DNA of 64,000 nt from Ephydatia muelleri. Taxonomy: Eukaryota; Porifera; Demospongiae; Spongillida; Spongillidae. How positions within the stretch are numbered: the stretch's first letter is position 1; every line of letters begins with the position of its first letter. Made by a program: the position numbers and the translations under genes. The notes beneath the pieces are model-generated. The model saw nothing but the letters and a program-made list of their open reading frames with translations. It did not search any database and was not told the origin of the DNA. The stretch is taken from NCBI GenBank assembly GCA_013339895.1, contig JABACO010000008.1:4490372-4554371 (forward strand), read 5' to 3'. Below are positions 32,491-46,036 of the stretch, piece by piece.

Positions 32491-35400
32491 TTATTTGCAG
32501 CTATTTTGTTGTTTCAATGAACCTTCACGTTCAACTTTTTAATGGCGGGAAAAGAGAATCGGTGGTTGGTACTCGGGGACTCTGACATTGTCAACTTCGG
32601 TCCAATTGACATAGTGAGAGCCATGAGCAATCCATTGTCTCCACCTACATGCATGATATCCTCTGCAGTGTGTGTGTGTGCTACACACAGTGTATTACGT
32701 GTTCATGAATGTGTACTGTACATGTACATGTTACATGTAGCAAGTCATACATGTACGTACGTGTACACTGTATTGAAATCACACATAGCTTGCATTTGTA
32801 TTTTTTTGTAGGATGATGCAAACTGAATCTACTTGTCTTTGATGCCATGGGTGTTGGGGGAGGGCTGCTAGGAGCTCTGTTTAACTGCCTGCACTCTCGG
32901 GTTGTCGTCCATCGAATGACATTATTTGCAGCGGAGGAATGAATCGAAATTCTGGAGGTAAAGTACATGTACATTGTATGCTGTTCTGAGCTCTGTGTGC
33001 AGTGTGCTCAATGATATAGTGTAGTGTATATACATGTACTGTGCATGGTCATGTATCCTTACTAATGATGTTCACGGGTGCATATACATGTAGCTGTATG
33101 GTGTAATGAGCCATGCATCATCTTGTGGTTAGTTGTTTTATTAAAGGTTGTACATGTACATATACACAGTGTTCACGTTTGTGCACAGAATAGCTGAGGT
33201 TTTGCTGGTCACTGTGGTGACAACAGTGGTGATGTACTCCAGTGGGATGACTGTGGCCTCCTGTCTTCCAATGAAGGACCTAACAATGTAGCAGTAAGTT
33301 CAATTTGCAACGTACAGTAACAATTGTTAGGGTGGAGTCTAACTTATTTATGGGGACAGAGAGGGAGAAACTTAGAATGCAATTGTTCACACAGCGTTTA
33401 GTACATGGCACAAGTATAGCATGTGCTTATACAGTAAAGTGTACATGATTGGTACAGTACAATGCATATAAAACGAATGTACTCAGTACTGTGAGTTCTT
33501 ATGTGTGAGTCTTATTATGTACACATACCATATTTACCTACACATTTGACAAAATGTCAAATCCAACTTGGCACTCAGCGAATTTAGTTATCTCAGCAGT
33601 TCATTTTCCATTTTATTTGTCTTAGAACTCATCCTATGCCAATGAGACCAACCATTTATTCTGCCCTACAACGGGAAACATCGTATCAGGACCCAGGTAC
33701 CTCAATGACATCACAACGTTGTTCGTCAACTCTCAGGAGGTGTCCGTTAAGCTTCTGTTTCATTTGAGACGTAAGAGTTTCAGCGTATCAACATTGAAAT
33801 GCATGCACTGTGCATGTACATGTACACTGTACCTGAATGTTCAGGTGCAGCGATGACATCACAAGTCAGAGTGTTCCTTTGATTCATTGTAATGAGTAAT
33901 TACTGTACATGTATCGTACTGAAGAACTTGTGAATATGTAAATAATGCTGTAGTGATTGATTATTATAAAAAATAAAATTAATTGCAAATATGCGATGCC
34001 TCGTCCAGAAAATGTCATATTTGGTTATTTATAACTTTGCAGCATAAATATTTTAATTAACTAATGATATGTTATTGTTTAGCCAATAACATTAATTGCC
34101 ATGATACTAATACATGTAACTTCATTATGGTGTTCACGTAATCATAAATGGTTTGAAACTTCTAACAAATTAGCTAACTGCATGATATTGAATAAACTAT
34201 AAGCTGAATTATTGAGGAGACTTGCAGTAAATTTCATTTATAAATTTTAGTGTTTGTAGATTAACAATTACAATGTCATACACGAAATTAAATTAAGACA
34301 AAAGGCGTCAATAAACTGAAGACCTCGCTAATATGGCCCTTGCATTGGCTCTGACTAGGACGATGCTTAGCCTTCTAATAAGTAATTAGTGATTCCTATT
34401 AATGAGAAATATAAAATAATAGTACAAAAAATATAGTTACTCTACTAATTTTATTTAATACACAAAATTCTCGGGCTACGGCAGTCTATTAATGGCTATT
34501 TTTTGTGTCATAATTATTTCTGAGGTTATTACTACATAATGTAATAATATTTAATCATGTACATGTACAGTGTAATTGCTGATTAAAATTATAGTTGTGA
34601 GGTTTCTTAGTAGACCTGTGTCATGTTTAGGATTCCTTTGCATGTGGTGTTAGTTACATGTACATCATGTGCAGTGTTGACAGAAGGGAAAGTGAAAATA
34701 GTTCTTACACACGGCATCACATTCACTATGCACACACAAACACACAGATTGTTTTGCCCTACAATCATTGGGAACAGCATTGCTTTTAAGCTTCCTTCTT
34801 GCTTGTTGGACATTGGGAAGTGCAGTCCCCAGTGGACTCTTCATCCCTTGTATCTTTATATTGGAGCCCTCTACGGATGGTTCATCTCCGGCTTTTTTGA
34901 GTACGTGAAAGCTGTGTATTGAAACCTATTGTTGTGTTTGATGTTGCCATGCGTAAGGTTAAACTAGGAAACATGTTTAATGCTATTATGTTTTAGTTCA
35001 GTCCAACTTTCTGTTGAATGCATGCTACAGTATCACTGTGTATAGCGAAGAGTCGCTGTTTAATTTATATGCAGCCTTTATACCGTATGTTTTCATATCC
35101 CATTTATATGTAATTAATACTTCTGAGAGGGAGGGAGAGGAGTGGAGGAGGCGTATGGCAAGGGGGAAAACACTCCTCCCCCTACCCCCCACTGATCAAC
35201 CCTGTCCTGATACTGAATATGACATGCTATGGACATTAGTAATGTGGAAACTAGCATTTAATTGCATGTGTATTTATTAATGCTCCACAGAATGTACTTT
35301 ATAACTGGGTTTGTATGAGAGCTGTTGTGGATGGTATATGGCTACAGTATGGGGATGCTTGACTTCAACCAAACCTTTTGTGATATCTGTTGGAACGTAC

Positions 35401-35499
35401 TCTGTGATTGGAGCAGCCTCGTTTATATCTGGTGTGATGAGGATGACGATTAGCCTCACCATCATCATGATGCATCGAAGTCATGTTTCTTTGACTTTT

Positions 35500-35640
35500 C
35501 ACACTTTTGCATTGGCTGAAACACATGAAAGGGTGATGGGTAAGCGGATTAATACTTGTAGATTGAGAACAAAAGTTTATTCTCCATTTCAATGTATTAA
35601 CCCTCATAAACATTGTTCCAGCCAATGTAAAAGTGTGTTC
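35500..35640. repeat. Short inverted repeat
   Basis: CACACTTTTGCATTGGCTG at about 35500-35518 is mirrored by CAGCCAATGTAAAAGTGTG at about 35619-35637, with one mismatch and a spacer of about 100 bp. It may be a small MITE, or the end structure of the neighbouring fossil element. Confidence 0.6.
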
Positions 35641-35645
35641 GCACA

Positions 35646-36660
35646 CTATGCCTGAGCAGCGAGTTCAACCTTGAAAATTGTGGCCAATTTCTCCACTTGG
35701 TCACCATCCTTGATCATCTGTGACAATCGGTGGCTTCTTTTGCCTGCTTGACCCGGGTAATGTGGGCTGGAGATGACAACAGAACATCTGATTTGTCGCC
35801 CATTGAGAAGTTCGCTTGGCGAATAACCCAAACTGAGTGGGGTACGCCTGTACAGCATCAAAAACTCTGCAGAGATGATCTAGGCAGAAGGGATGACTTG
35901 GTCAGGCCTGCTTAAATGCATGTACTAGCCTTTCTGCTGCACCACCGGTAGCAGGGTGGTCCCCTGTCAGGCATGACAATGGTGTGAGGATACCCAAAGT
36001 GGACGGAATCCTGCTCTAACAGATCAGTAGTTGCCTTGGAAGACACTGAAGTGGTTATGTGAATGCAGGGATATCTAGGATAGGAATCAATGATAACCAG
36101 CCAGTTAGACCACATAATAGTGACCTCGTCATCCAAGTGGATCCGGCTCCAAGGTTTCTCGGGTAGCATCCCATGGATGATTTGCCTGTTTTGGAGGTCT
36201 GTTCTGGTGCTCAGTGCAGGTGCTACACCAGTGGCATTTACACGCACAATGTCCTCATCTATCCTCGGCCAGTAGCTGTACAAGCCAACTGTTTCATTCT
36301 TTGCACCCCAAAATGTCCTAGCTGTAGAATATCTGTAGAACTGGAACGTGCAGACTCAGTGGGATCACCACCCTGGATCCATACAACAAACACCCATAAG
36401 CTGTAGACAAAGAACTTAGAAATCCTGGACCATCTTCTGTTCTCTTGTCGGTAGCGAATGCCTTTATCTTGGAGCCGTTGCATCAGAACACAAAGATTCT
36501 CAAAGTGTTCCACTGCCGACACCACACTCACCAGAATATAATCTACATGTATGTAGACTGCTACGCCCTTCAGGTCACTGGTGAGCTGGTCGATTAACTC
36601 CTGGAAATGCGCTGGTACGGAACTAATACCGAAGGGAAGTCAGAGCTGAAGAAGAACACA
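35646..36660 (-). mobile_element. Ty3/Gypsy retroelement fossil (RT and integrase remnants)
   Basis: Degraded pol remnants on the minus strand: a reverse-transcriptase piece at about 36440-36660 and an integrase piece at about 35650-36290, the latter resembling K02A2.6-type Gypsy polyproteins. Neither LTR is recognised and several breaks are present. It looks older than the Gypsy element at 41.8 kb. It lies in the intron space of CLC copy 2. Confidence 0.75.
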
Positions 36661-36711
36661 TCGATGAGTGCTAAGAGCGCTAGACACTTCTGACTCTCTG
36701 GGCCTAATAAT

Positions 36712-36739
36712 ATGTGTGTGCGTGTGGTGTGTGTGTGTG

Positions 36740-36770
<31 letters not shown>

Positions 36771-36880
36771 GTATGTGTGGTGTGTGTGTGGTGTGTGTGT
36801 GGTGTGTGTGTGTGTGTGTGGTATGTGTGTGGTATGCGTGGTGTGTGTGGTGTGTGGTATGTGGTGTGTGTGTGTGTGTA
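36712..36880. repeat. TG / TGTGGTGTG array
   Basis: TG repeats with TGTGTGGTGTG and TATGTGTGG variants, immediately beside the Gypsy fossil. Open frames here are artefacts. Confidence 0.95.
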
Positions 36881-36899
36881 TCATAATATCCCTACCACA

Positions 36900-37940
36900 A
36901 TTTATTATATAGACGATCATCTTGCATATACATGTACAGATTTTAGAAAAAGGCAAATGTTGGAATTTATTGGAGTGGTAAAAAAAACATCCTACAATCA
37001 TTATTATTAGTTAAGTACTTAACCACTCCCGGTAATAATTATGACAGAGAGAAAGACCTTCAATAGACAATTATTTTTATTCCAATAAAATTCACATCAC
37101 TATAGTAGGGACTTCGTGTAAGATATAGCTCACCAAAGTGTGGAAGTTTATCAAAACAATATTAAATCTGTAGTGTACTACATGTATATCGTGAACTATG
37201 GGAGTTTTTATCTAAGACATGGTTTGTTTATATTTGAAGATGAACAAATATGGGAAGTTGGAACTAGTTCTGAAACATACATGTAGTGTCCAATGTTTGA
37301 GTGACTTGATGTGAAATGAATGACTCTACTAGCAAAGAGTTCCAAAGTTGTAAATTGTCTTCTGTAGGATGTACAGCATACACACATGTACATGTAAGAT
37401 TTTTATTCAACATGTACAGTACAGTACGGATTTTATGACCAAAGTTAATTAATAGTCATGTTAAAAGTGATTTGACAAGCTAAACTATCTACTCAATTAC
37501 CACTCCTGTTTGCGACTGGACACAATTCAGATGATTGGACATTACGGTATACCTTAGAATGCTGTATAAAAAAATTACTCAATGAGCTCATTATAAATCG
37601 TACTTTTTGTGATCCACATTTCATGCTTTTTTCAAGACATCGCTTTGAGCTAATTCGTTGTTTCGTACACCCTACCACCGCAGTTAATAAAATTACCTAT
37701 GCGCACGACGCACAACATTGCTCTAATAGCCGCGCATTCTTTTTATACGTCCATGTGATAGAGGCGGTATCTGAGAGGGGGTACTTTGATCGTGCGTAGC
37801 ACAGACGGCGACAATAGGTTTTCGGTAAGCAAGTTATAAACATCAACAGGACAGATCAAAAGACATATTTCAAACGATTAGAACCAGCCACAGTTTTTTT
37901 TTTAACATCTTACACGGCGTGTGTATTTTATGAATAATAG
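36900..37940. other. AT-rich non-coding stretch
   Basis: No gene, repeat family or transposon end that I can support. It may hold the upstream region of the RAG1-N-like gene that follows. Confidence 0.5.
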
Positions 37941-37951
37941 GTGCGGTTTGA

Positions 37952-38870
37952 ATGGAACACGTACATGTAAATAAAGTTCAGGAGCGATGCAGGGTGTGTG
38001 GTCGCTTGCTTGTGGCACCTAGGGATAAGAAAGCAAGGCAGTCATACCAATACACAGAGTTTTCAGCAGATTTACATTCAGTATTTGGTATTGATACTCA
38101 CAATGATGCTGTCAATATTCACCCACTTATCGATGCAAACAAGTTAAGGATGGAAGCATTCTAGCACAATGCCAGCACTCTCACTACACTGTTAGTACAA
38201 TTCCTTATGAGTGGAAGAAACACACTGCTGAGGAATGCCAGGTTTGTGATATTACTTACATGTCTAAACAAGTTAATACATGTGTACCTATATTTATATC
38301 TTCATTCAGATCTGCAATCCCAGATCACCACAAGCCATACATGTGAATCTCACTCCCACAACAGGCCGTCCAGCAAAAAACAGCCCTCATAAAATCATTT
38401 CCGAAATTAGGAAGATAGCCCCACCAAGACTGTACTCACTGTATCACCAGACACTTTCGAACATGAACAACCCTGCTATCATAGAACAATTGCAATGTCC
38501 TATCTGCTTAAATATACTGTGCCAACCTCTGGACCTATCATGTAGAGCACTGGTTTGTACATATTATTTAGTCCATTGGTTCATGCTCTTAAACTGCAGT
38601 GAGGTGAAGTGCCCTTGCTGCTTCATGCAGTCACCAATACAACCACAACAGCTCAAGCCAGCGCCACCCTTGGTCCAGACACTATTGAAGGACATAATGG
38701 TGAAATGTGAGAGGTGCAAGAGGGATGTTAAGGCAGGTGACTTTGATACGCATGAGTGCAGTACTCTACCTACCAAAGTGGAGGTGAAGATGGCGTCAAG
38801 GGTCCTGAAAAGACTGGCTTCCACTAGTCCAGAACAAACATTGTTATGTACTGGAGGAAAGGTAAGTTAA
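37952..38870 (+). pseudogene. RAG1 N-terminal-like zinc/RING protein fragment
   Basis: ATG at 37952 opens MEHVHVNKVQERCRVCGRLL, with a CxxC pair, and continues to FGIDTHNDAVNIHP. From there the similarity moves to the next frame (RCKQ..., then PYEWKKHTAEECQVC), completing HP..C...W..H...CxVC spacing like the first zinc region of RAG1-like proteins. After a gap, 38280-38870 encodes GRPAK, then a RING-like finger (LQCPICLNILCQPLDLSC ... VKCPCCF) and a further knuckle, VKCERCKRD...DTHEC. It ends at a good donor (AAG/GTAAGT). This order (zinc region, RING, extra zinc finger) is that of the RAG1 N-terminal region and of the N-RAG-like transposon proteins described in molluscs. No RAG1 catalytic core follows. 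At least one frameshift near 38123 is visible, so it may be a broken gene or a transposon remnant. Confidence 0.65.
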
Positions 38871-39039
38871 TTAAGCAGTTTGAATTAATGCATATGAAGA
38901 CTGACACGCGCTGACCGGTATTGAGTACTTACTTTTAGTATGTTTGATCACTGTCAAAAAAAAACTGTGGCTACAAACCATTACAAATATCTATTAGTAC
39001 CTTTAGTTCCCTTTACGAACCAACCTTTATTTCCCATTT

Positions 39040-39340
39040 CCTATTGTCGCAGGCGTGGAGAATCGCTTCTGTATCAAAGAGGTACGCTAAGACTAACCCG
39101 CTTTCAAGGCCCATAGCTTGCCGTAGCAAGTTCACTACGCCTCGTGGTTTGCAACACAAATAGAAAAAAGGTGTTCCTTTCCTTGTAGGGTGTTAAAATG
39201 GCGTTTATTTCATCACTGTTTTTGAGTGAGCTCACATTCCAAAGGTCTTCGGTTGTCACGGTCGTTGTTAAGGGCATGACATCATCATTTCAATACGAAC
39301 CTAGTGTTCACAAAACATTGGGCTGCAAACAGCTGTGTTA
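39040..39340. other. Unassigned stretch downstream of RAG1-N-like fragment
   Basis: A possible small exon between TCGCAG (39052) and GTACGC (39092) is flanked by good-looking splice signals but is too short to assign. Nothing else is seen. Confidence 0.3.
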
Positions 39341-39356
39341 CTTGTACAGAGAACAC

Positions 39357-39464
<108 letters not shown>

Positions 39465-39469
39465 ACATT

Positions 39470-40200
39470 TGTTGTAAAATTCAAAGGCCCGAGATGGCTA
39501 TATTGTGCACTGTATTGAGTACATTAAATGTGTGTGTGCTCTGTGTAAATACATGTATGTAACTTTGCTACACGCCATTGTGGAACATTCCAATTTGCAA
39601 TATGGCATTAATGCTAAGTAGTAACTTGGGTGACTTACCCTGATGAGCTAGTTCCTGGGGACACATTGTTCTGGGCCATGTCATGTTCTATGCACTTCAA
39701 TGAATAGCGTTGGGGACGGCATCCACTGCTCTCCTGACGGTACATGTGCAATATACTTATTTTGTGGACACCTAAAGCATCCTGAATCTCTGCATGAATT
39801 TGTTGTGCGTGTGTACTTATCAACTGTTGTGTCTGCTTTATACCACGAACCTCTAGCTACAGTACACTGTACATTTATGTGAACACAGCAAAAAGCCATA
39901 TACATGTATGGGAATGAATGTGTGTCAGTGTGTGCATGTACATTTCCATAGGGAGGCCACACAGCAGGTCACCTATGGCGTACCCATCATGATCAGAGTC
40001 ATGGTACGTCTTCATGCTCTTGTTTGTCCAGACATTATCTAACAGAGGAGGGACCCAGGAAATATATTGTTGCTGTAAATGTAATTACATGGCCGTTTCG
40101 TTAAATCTAAAGCTATGTAATTGCCACAGCTGGTGTTGCAATGATCTCCAGCCCTCACAATCCATGACAATGCAAGTAGTTAAGTACAGTGGGGGGAGGT
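39470..40200. other. No supported gene
   Basis: Open stretches on both strands around 39635-39880 show no domain I recognise. The region lies in the intron space of CLC copy 2. Confidence 0.5.
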
Positions 40201-40229
40201 GTCTATTGCTCATCTTCCTGTTATTTGTA

Positions 40230-40310
40230 CCTCCCATGTGACACCATGACACACCTCCCATGTGACACTATAGCACCCCTCCCATGTGACACCATGTCAC
40301 AGCTCTGCAT
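40230..40310. repeat. Short tandem repeat, about 28 bp, three units
   Basis: CTCCCATGTGACACCATGAC and close variants are repeated three times. Confidence 0.85.
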
Positions 40311-40389
40311 TTGTACGTGTGCACAATTCAAACTTGCGGTATACTTTCTTTTCCACAACTCTAGGTTGCCAAATGGGTAGGTCAGATAG

Positions 40390-40565
40390 CGGTCCCCTCC
40401 CTCCGCCCCCTCTTACCTCCTCCTCCCCTACCTCCTCCCCTCCTCCCCCTCCTCTCCCTTCCCCCTCCCTTCCCTCCTCCCCCTCCCCATCTCTCCTCCC
40501 TCCTCCCCTCCCCATCCTCCCCTCCCTCTCCCTCCTCCCCCTCCCTCCTCCCTGTCCTCCCTCCT
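40390..40565. repeat. CT-rich polypyrimidine tract
   Basis: CCTCC-type repeats, less regular than the 13.5-kb tract. Open frames are artefacts. Confidence 0.93.
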
Positions 40566-40850
40566 TCATTTTATGATCTCATGTGCAGGTACATGTATTG
40601 TCCACACTATCAACACAGTGATGTCATTTACAATGTGCTGTGAATTCACTTATGATTTGTTAATAATCCAATCACAGTGGTGATGTGCTCTCGCCTTTAT
40701 GCATGCAACTGAGCTAGTTGCTTAGTCAAAACAAATAAACATACATATATGCATACACCAGTACGTCTTGGTACAAAGTAGTCTTCTAGTATCATTCATA
40801 TGCACGACTATGTGGTACACACATTGGACAATCATGTACTGTATGTCTAA

Positions 40851-41108
40851 TCATTGATGTGGTGCTGCTGTATCTAGTGTGTGTTTCTTGAATTGTGTGA
40901 CACATTATTCAAATACAATTACCTATGGTATTGTCTACTGATTTGACGTTTATAAACTTTATTTAATAAATGGAATAATCATTGATGTGGTGCTGCTGTA
41001 TCTAATGTGTGTTTCTTGATATGTGTGACACATTATTCAAATGCAATTACTTACAGTATTACCTAATATTTTGAGGTTTATTTTTAACTTTATTTAATAA
41101 ATGGAACA
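40851..41108. repeat. Tandem duplication, about 125-bp period
   Basis: Two direct copies, about 40851-40975 and 40976-41108. Each runs from ATCATTGATGTGGTGCTGCT to TTTATTTAATAAATGGAA, with scattered substitutions. Confidence 0.9.
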
Positions 41109-41812
41109 ATGAGTCAATGTGAAGTGGCCATGCATTTCCAGTTACATGTACTAGTTGTAATCTTTTGATAATACTGAAGTCATTGGATCATTAAAATAAG
41201 TATTTTTAATTGTGCTGTTATTATAATCTACTCGTGTTTTGAACATTAGGCTTCATTTTGAAGTGGACTTGTGGTTTGTTTATTTTGAAATAACCACAAA
41301 AGAATCAGTCTTTTGGTAACAGGTACAGTGTATAGTGTAGCAGGTACATGTGTGGATGACACAACACTGGTATGTGTGTGTATGTGTGTGTGTGTGTATT
41401 TGTGGTGGTGTGTGTGAACCATTGTACATGCACATGTGTCCATGCATGTGTACTGTAGTCATGTTACATGTATTTACGTGCACCAATACACAAGCCAATA
41501 TGGCAACATGGTTAGTGGTATGGTTGAAATGTGTGCACTTATGCACATGTATTCACCAATCGGATTTGTTCCTCACTCCATGCAGGCTGATCCTAAGACC
41601 ATACTGAGTCATGACCAAATGATGCAGGATTACCCACGCTTCAGTGAAAACCTCAAGAGGGAACTCACAGAATAAGAAAAGGCTAAGTTCATTGTAAGCA
41701 TTATTGTTTTAATGTAATGATTTTAGCACAAGTACTGTGCTCTACATGTAGCAAATATGATAGTATGATCTACAGTGTATGATGGAACTGTACAATATGT
41801 GAAGCAATAATG

Positions 41813-41980
41813 TGTAACAGGCCAGGTTGTACCCAAAATATAATAATGAGAGAAGTGTACAACACTGCAGAAATATGCATTTATATATACAGTACAATAC
41901 ATTAGGTGCAGAGTTCACGGGAACACAAGTGGCCAAGCTGTCTGGGTAGAGGTTTCTGCGCATGCGTATAAGGTGTTACA
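41813..41980 (-). repeat. 3' LTR of the Gypsy element
   Basis: 168 bp, apparently identical to 48568-48735, in direct orientation. It begins TGTAACAGGCC and ends GTGTTACA on the plus strand. Confidence 0.96.
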
Positions 41981-42013
41981 TCACTCCCTCCATAAATAGA
42001 CATGTCCACATGT

Positions 42014-43800
42014 CTAATGAGTCACCCAGGTCCCAAATCGCTCAGGTGGCCTCCTTTCCTGTGTTGATCGACGAAGCCCTTCCTCTTCTGGTGCCTCCGG
42101 AGTGCCCTGTGCCTCCTCTTCACTCTCCATGTTATCGTCCATTTCTGGTACTAAATTCTCGGGGTCCTCTTCTGTGGTATCACCTGTTTCAACTAATTGA
42201 CTTTCAGTACCATGTTCCACTCCTTGAAGCATGTCAGGTTCAGTTGGCCTCACCAGAGTATCATCCTCCCGTTCCACTAGGACTTCTTCGTATTGGCTCT
42301 CTGAAGTGGTCTCATCTGCGCTCCTATCTTGAATGAGCGCTTCATTCTCTGTGGTCTCATCCAGGCTGTGTTCTTCACGACCAGATTCATCCGGCATAGG
42401 TTCATCATCTAAGTGTCTGGTGAGATAGGGCTTTAGGCGGTCAAAATGTACTACCTGCTGCTTGTGCGGTGGAAGATTCCATTTAATTTGATAAACGCCT
42501 TTCTCGTACACTTTTGCAACAGTATAGGGGCCTTTCCAACATGCATGAAGTTTCTTAGAGTGCCGCTGGGGTACAGCTGGACAATATAACCACACACTAT
42601 CTCCCTCCTTGTATGGTTTTCCCTCTACCTTGCGGTCATAGAGTTGTTTGTGCCTCCTCTGTTCAATTCCCAAGTGCTCCCTGACATGCTCATAGGCTGC
42701 TACCAACCGTTGCTCCAGTGCCCTGGCATACTCTGAGGTACTGGTAGTAGTTACACCCAGCGGTTTCCCAAACATGATGTCGATGGGTAGTTGTACTTCT
42801 CGGCCAAACATGAGCGAGAAAGGAGTAGCCTTTGTTGTCTCGTGAATGCTGGTGCGATATGCCATCATGAGGCATGGCAGCTTGAGGTCCCAGTCTCTTT
42901 CGGCATCAATAGTAGCCCTTTTCAGCATTGAAAGTAAGGTTCTGTTGAACCTCTCAATCATCCCATCTGATTGGGGGTGGTAGGGTGTAGTCCTGGTCTT
43001 CACAATCCCTAACAACCTGCATATCTCCTTCACTAAATTTGACTCAAAATTCCTACCCTGGTCTGTGTGCAAACAAGCAGGTGCCCCATACCTAACCACA
43101 AACTCATTAACAAATAATTGTGCCACTGTACCAGCTTCCATATCTGACATTGGGAAGGCCTCGGTCCACTTAGTAAAATAGTCCCCAATGACTAGTATAT
43201 ACTTGTTTGAGCGGGGAGTGAGGGGCAAGGGACCCAAAATATCCATAGCAATACGTTGCATGGGCCCATCAGTTACCGTGTCTACTTCCATAGGGGCGCG
43301 TCTATGTTTTGCTGGGGATTTCTGGGCACCACATCTAGTACATGTTCTGCACCACTCTTCTACATCCTGCCGCTGGCCCACCCAGTAGAACCTCTGCTGT
43401 GCTTTCTCAAGTACTTTCGCCACACCGAGATGTCCCCCTGTTGGGGCATCATGCAGCTCTGCCAGGATGGAAGGAACTAACACATGAGGCACAACCATTT
43501 GTAGACAGTTATTCAACCCTTTCCCAGCTACATCCTTCCATGAGCAATACAAGACATCATCACCAGCACCAAGTTAGTTTTTTGAGACCACAGGCTCTTG
43601 AGGACTTTACTAGCATTATGTGGGCATGTCTGGGGTAAACCTTCTTTCATCCACCTTTTCATTTGACCTATGTCAGGGTCATCAGTCTGGAACTGGATAA
43701 CCTCCTGCTTTGACCACTGCAGTGCCCAGCCACCTACATTACTACCCCTCTGGTCAGTGGTGGCATGTACCCCTACAGGTTGGTTATACACTGGTGACAC
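42014..43800 (-). mobile_element. Gypsy integrase region
   Basis: Contains the zinc-binding H2C2-type segment (HLGVAKVLEKAQQRFYW ... CTRCGAQK), the DDE core (MDILGPLP, HTDQGRNFES, PYHPQSDGMIERFN) and a C-terminal segment with KGPYTVAKV. The acidic tail is longer than in the simplest family members. Confidence 0.93.
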
Positions 43801-46036
43801 GGATAGCGAGACAAAGGATCTGCATTGCCATGCTTCTTACCAGGCCTATGCTGAACTGTAAACTCATATTCCTCAAGGCGCTCTAACCACCTGGCTACCT
43901 GCCCTTCAGGCTCTTTAAAGGAACATAGCCACTGCAAAGCGTGATGGTCTGTGCGAACAATAAATGGCCTACCATACAAATATGGTCGAAACTGATCTAT
44001 TGCCCACACTAATGCCAGCATCTCTTTTCGTGTGGCACAATACTTACGTTCGGCCTTAGTAAGGGTTCGGCTTGCGTAGTAAACCACATGCTCAGCACCT
44101 TGATGATTCTGGAACAGGACAGTGCCAAGACCATCGTCACTTGCATCGCAATCCACAATGAAGGCCTCTTCAAAGTTGGGGTAGACCAGCAACGGAGCAG
44201 AGGTAAGTTTAGTCTTCAGCAGAGTAAATGCTTGCGAACACTGCTCTGTCCACTGCCACCGCTTCCCTTTTTCCAGCAACCTATTTAGTGGAGCTGTGAT
44301 CTGTGCAAAATTATGAATGAAACGTCGATAATAGGATGCCAGACCCAAAAACTGCCTTATTTGCTTTGGTGACATAGGAGTTGGCCAGTCTAGGACGCAT
44401 TGCATCTTCTCAGTGTCAGCCTCCACTCCTTTGTTTGAGACAACATACCCCAAGTACTTCACCTTAATCCGGAAAAGATGATATTTCCTTGGCTTCAACT
44501 TTAGACCTGCTTGCTTCAGCCTCTGGAACACCTCCGTCAGGTTCTGAAAATGTTCCTGCACTGTGCGACTGAACAATATTATATCGTCAATGTATACTAA
44601 ACAGGTGGACCAATGCAAACCAGTCAGGACCCGTTCCATCAAGCGTTGGAAGGTACTGGGTGCATTGCATAACCCAAAAGGCATTGTGCGGAACTGAAAC
44701 AAACCAAACGGGGTAGAGAATGCTGTTTTCTCTTTATCTTCTTCTGCCACCTCCACCTGCCAGTATCCGCTTGCAAGGTCAATTGTAGAAAACCATTGTG
44801 CACCAGACAGTGAATCCAATGTATCATCTACCCGCGGAAGGGGGTGGGCATCCTTTTTGGTGAGGGAATTCAGTTGACAGAAATCCACACAGAACCTGGT
44901 TGATCCATCTTTCTTTTGTACCAGAACAACCGGTGATGACCATGGTCCTGTAGCTGGCTCAATTACCCCTTGAGCCAACATGTCATTTAACATCCTCTTT
45001 ACTTCCTCCCGACGGTGGAACGGTAGCCTTCGTGGTGGCTGCTTAACAGGGTTGGCACCCTGGGTATCAATGTGGTGCTGCACAAGATGAGTTCTGCCTA
45101 TGTCTGAGTCTGATGTGGAGATAATGCTTGAAAATTGGCACAGTAACATTCTTAACTGCTCCAGTTCTATGTCTGAAAGACCTTCCACCCCCATTATCAG
45201 GCTCTCAATAATCTCTGGTCCCACCTCCCTGTCTTTCTCACATGCACTAATACGCCCCTGTGATGCTTCCACTACATGAACACCATATGGACCCTCCAAT
45301 GGCACACACCTTCCTAACTTCTCACCTTTGTGGATAGTTATCGATGAATTACCTGGATTCAACATTTGCACTGGGATTGCACCATCTCTGTTGATTGCCA
45401 CCGAATGTGCCACTGCCAAACCATGACGCTCCATGAAATTGGGCTGGGGTTCCAAGATCCCTACATTACTTTTTCTGCACATCTTTCCATCCACCATTAA
45501 GGTCGCCACCAGCTGGAATTCACAATTCGCAGGAATAGAGATACTCTCCATGACGACAGCATCACAGACCAAAGGACCCAACTGGTTGAACTGTAAGATC
45601 ACTACCTCTCCTCCTGCTGACATTGATCTAGCATCAAAATCAATGGCACAACCATTAGCACACAGAAAGTCAGCTCCCAGAAGGCATTCTTGTGTCAGAT
45701 CCCTTGCAACAAGGAAAAGCTGGTCCACATGCAACCCACCCACATGAATATTCAATACCACCTGACCATCCAGTTGAAGACCCTTTCCATTTGCTGCCAC
45801 CACTGCTTGTGTGTTGGAGCCAGAGTGCTTACAGTACACTTTGAAACCTTTTCCCATATGTCAGCCCGAATTATTGTAACTGCAGAACCTGTGTCAACTA
45901 GCATTGAGACACTGCAATGTTCAATTAAACCACGAATACAAGGCGCTGACCTGGTGTCAATACGTGTACCCCCAACAAAGGTTACTGATTTTAATTTACC
46001 TTTAGCATCCTCCTTATCTTTGGTCTGAGGGGTCAC
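43800..46036 (-). mobile_element. Gypsy protease, reverse transcriptase and RNase H region
   Basis: An aspartic protease signature (LVDTGSAVTII) at the upstream end is followed by reverse transcriptase (CVDFCQLNSLTKKDAHPLPR, TMPFGLCNAPSTFQRLM, YIDDIILFS) and RNase H (FIVDCDASDDGLG, HALQWL). The order is the Ty3/Gypsy one. Confidence 0.95.

Noticed and set aside
39635-39962. Overlapping frames on both strands near 39.7 kb
   Set aside because: No recognisable domain or splice context; conservation data would be needed.
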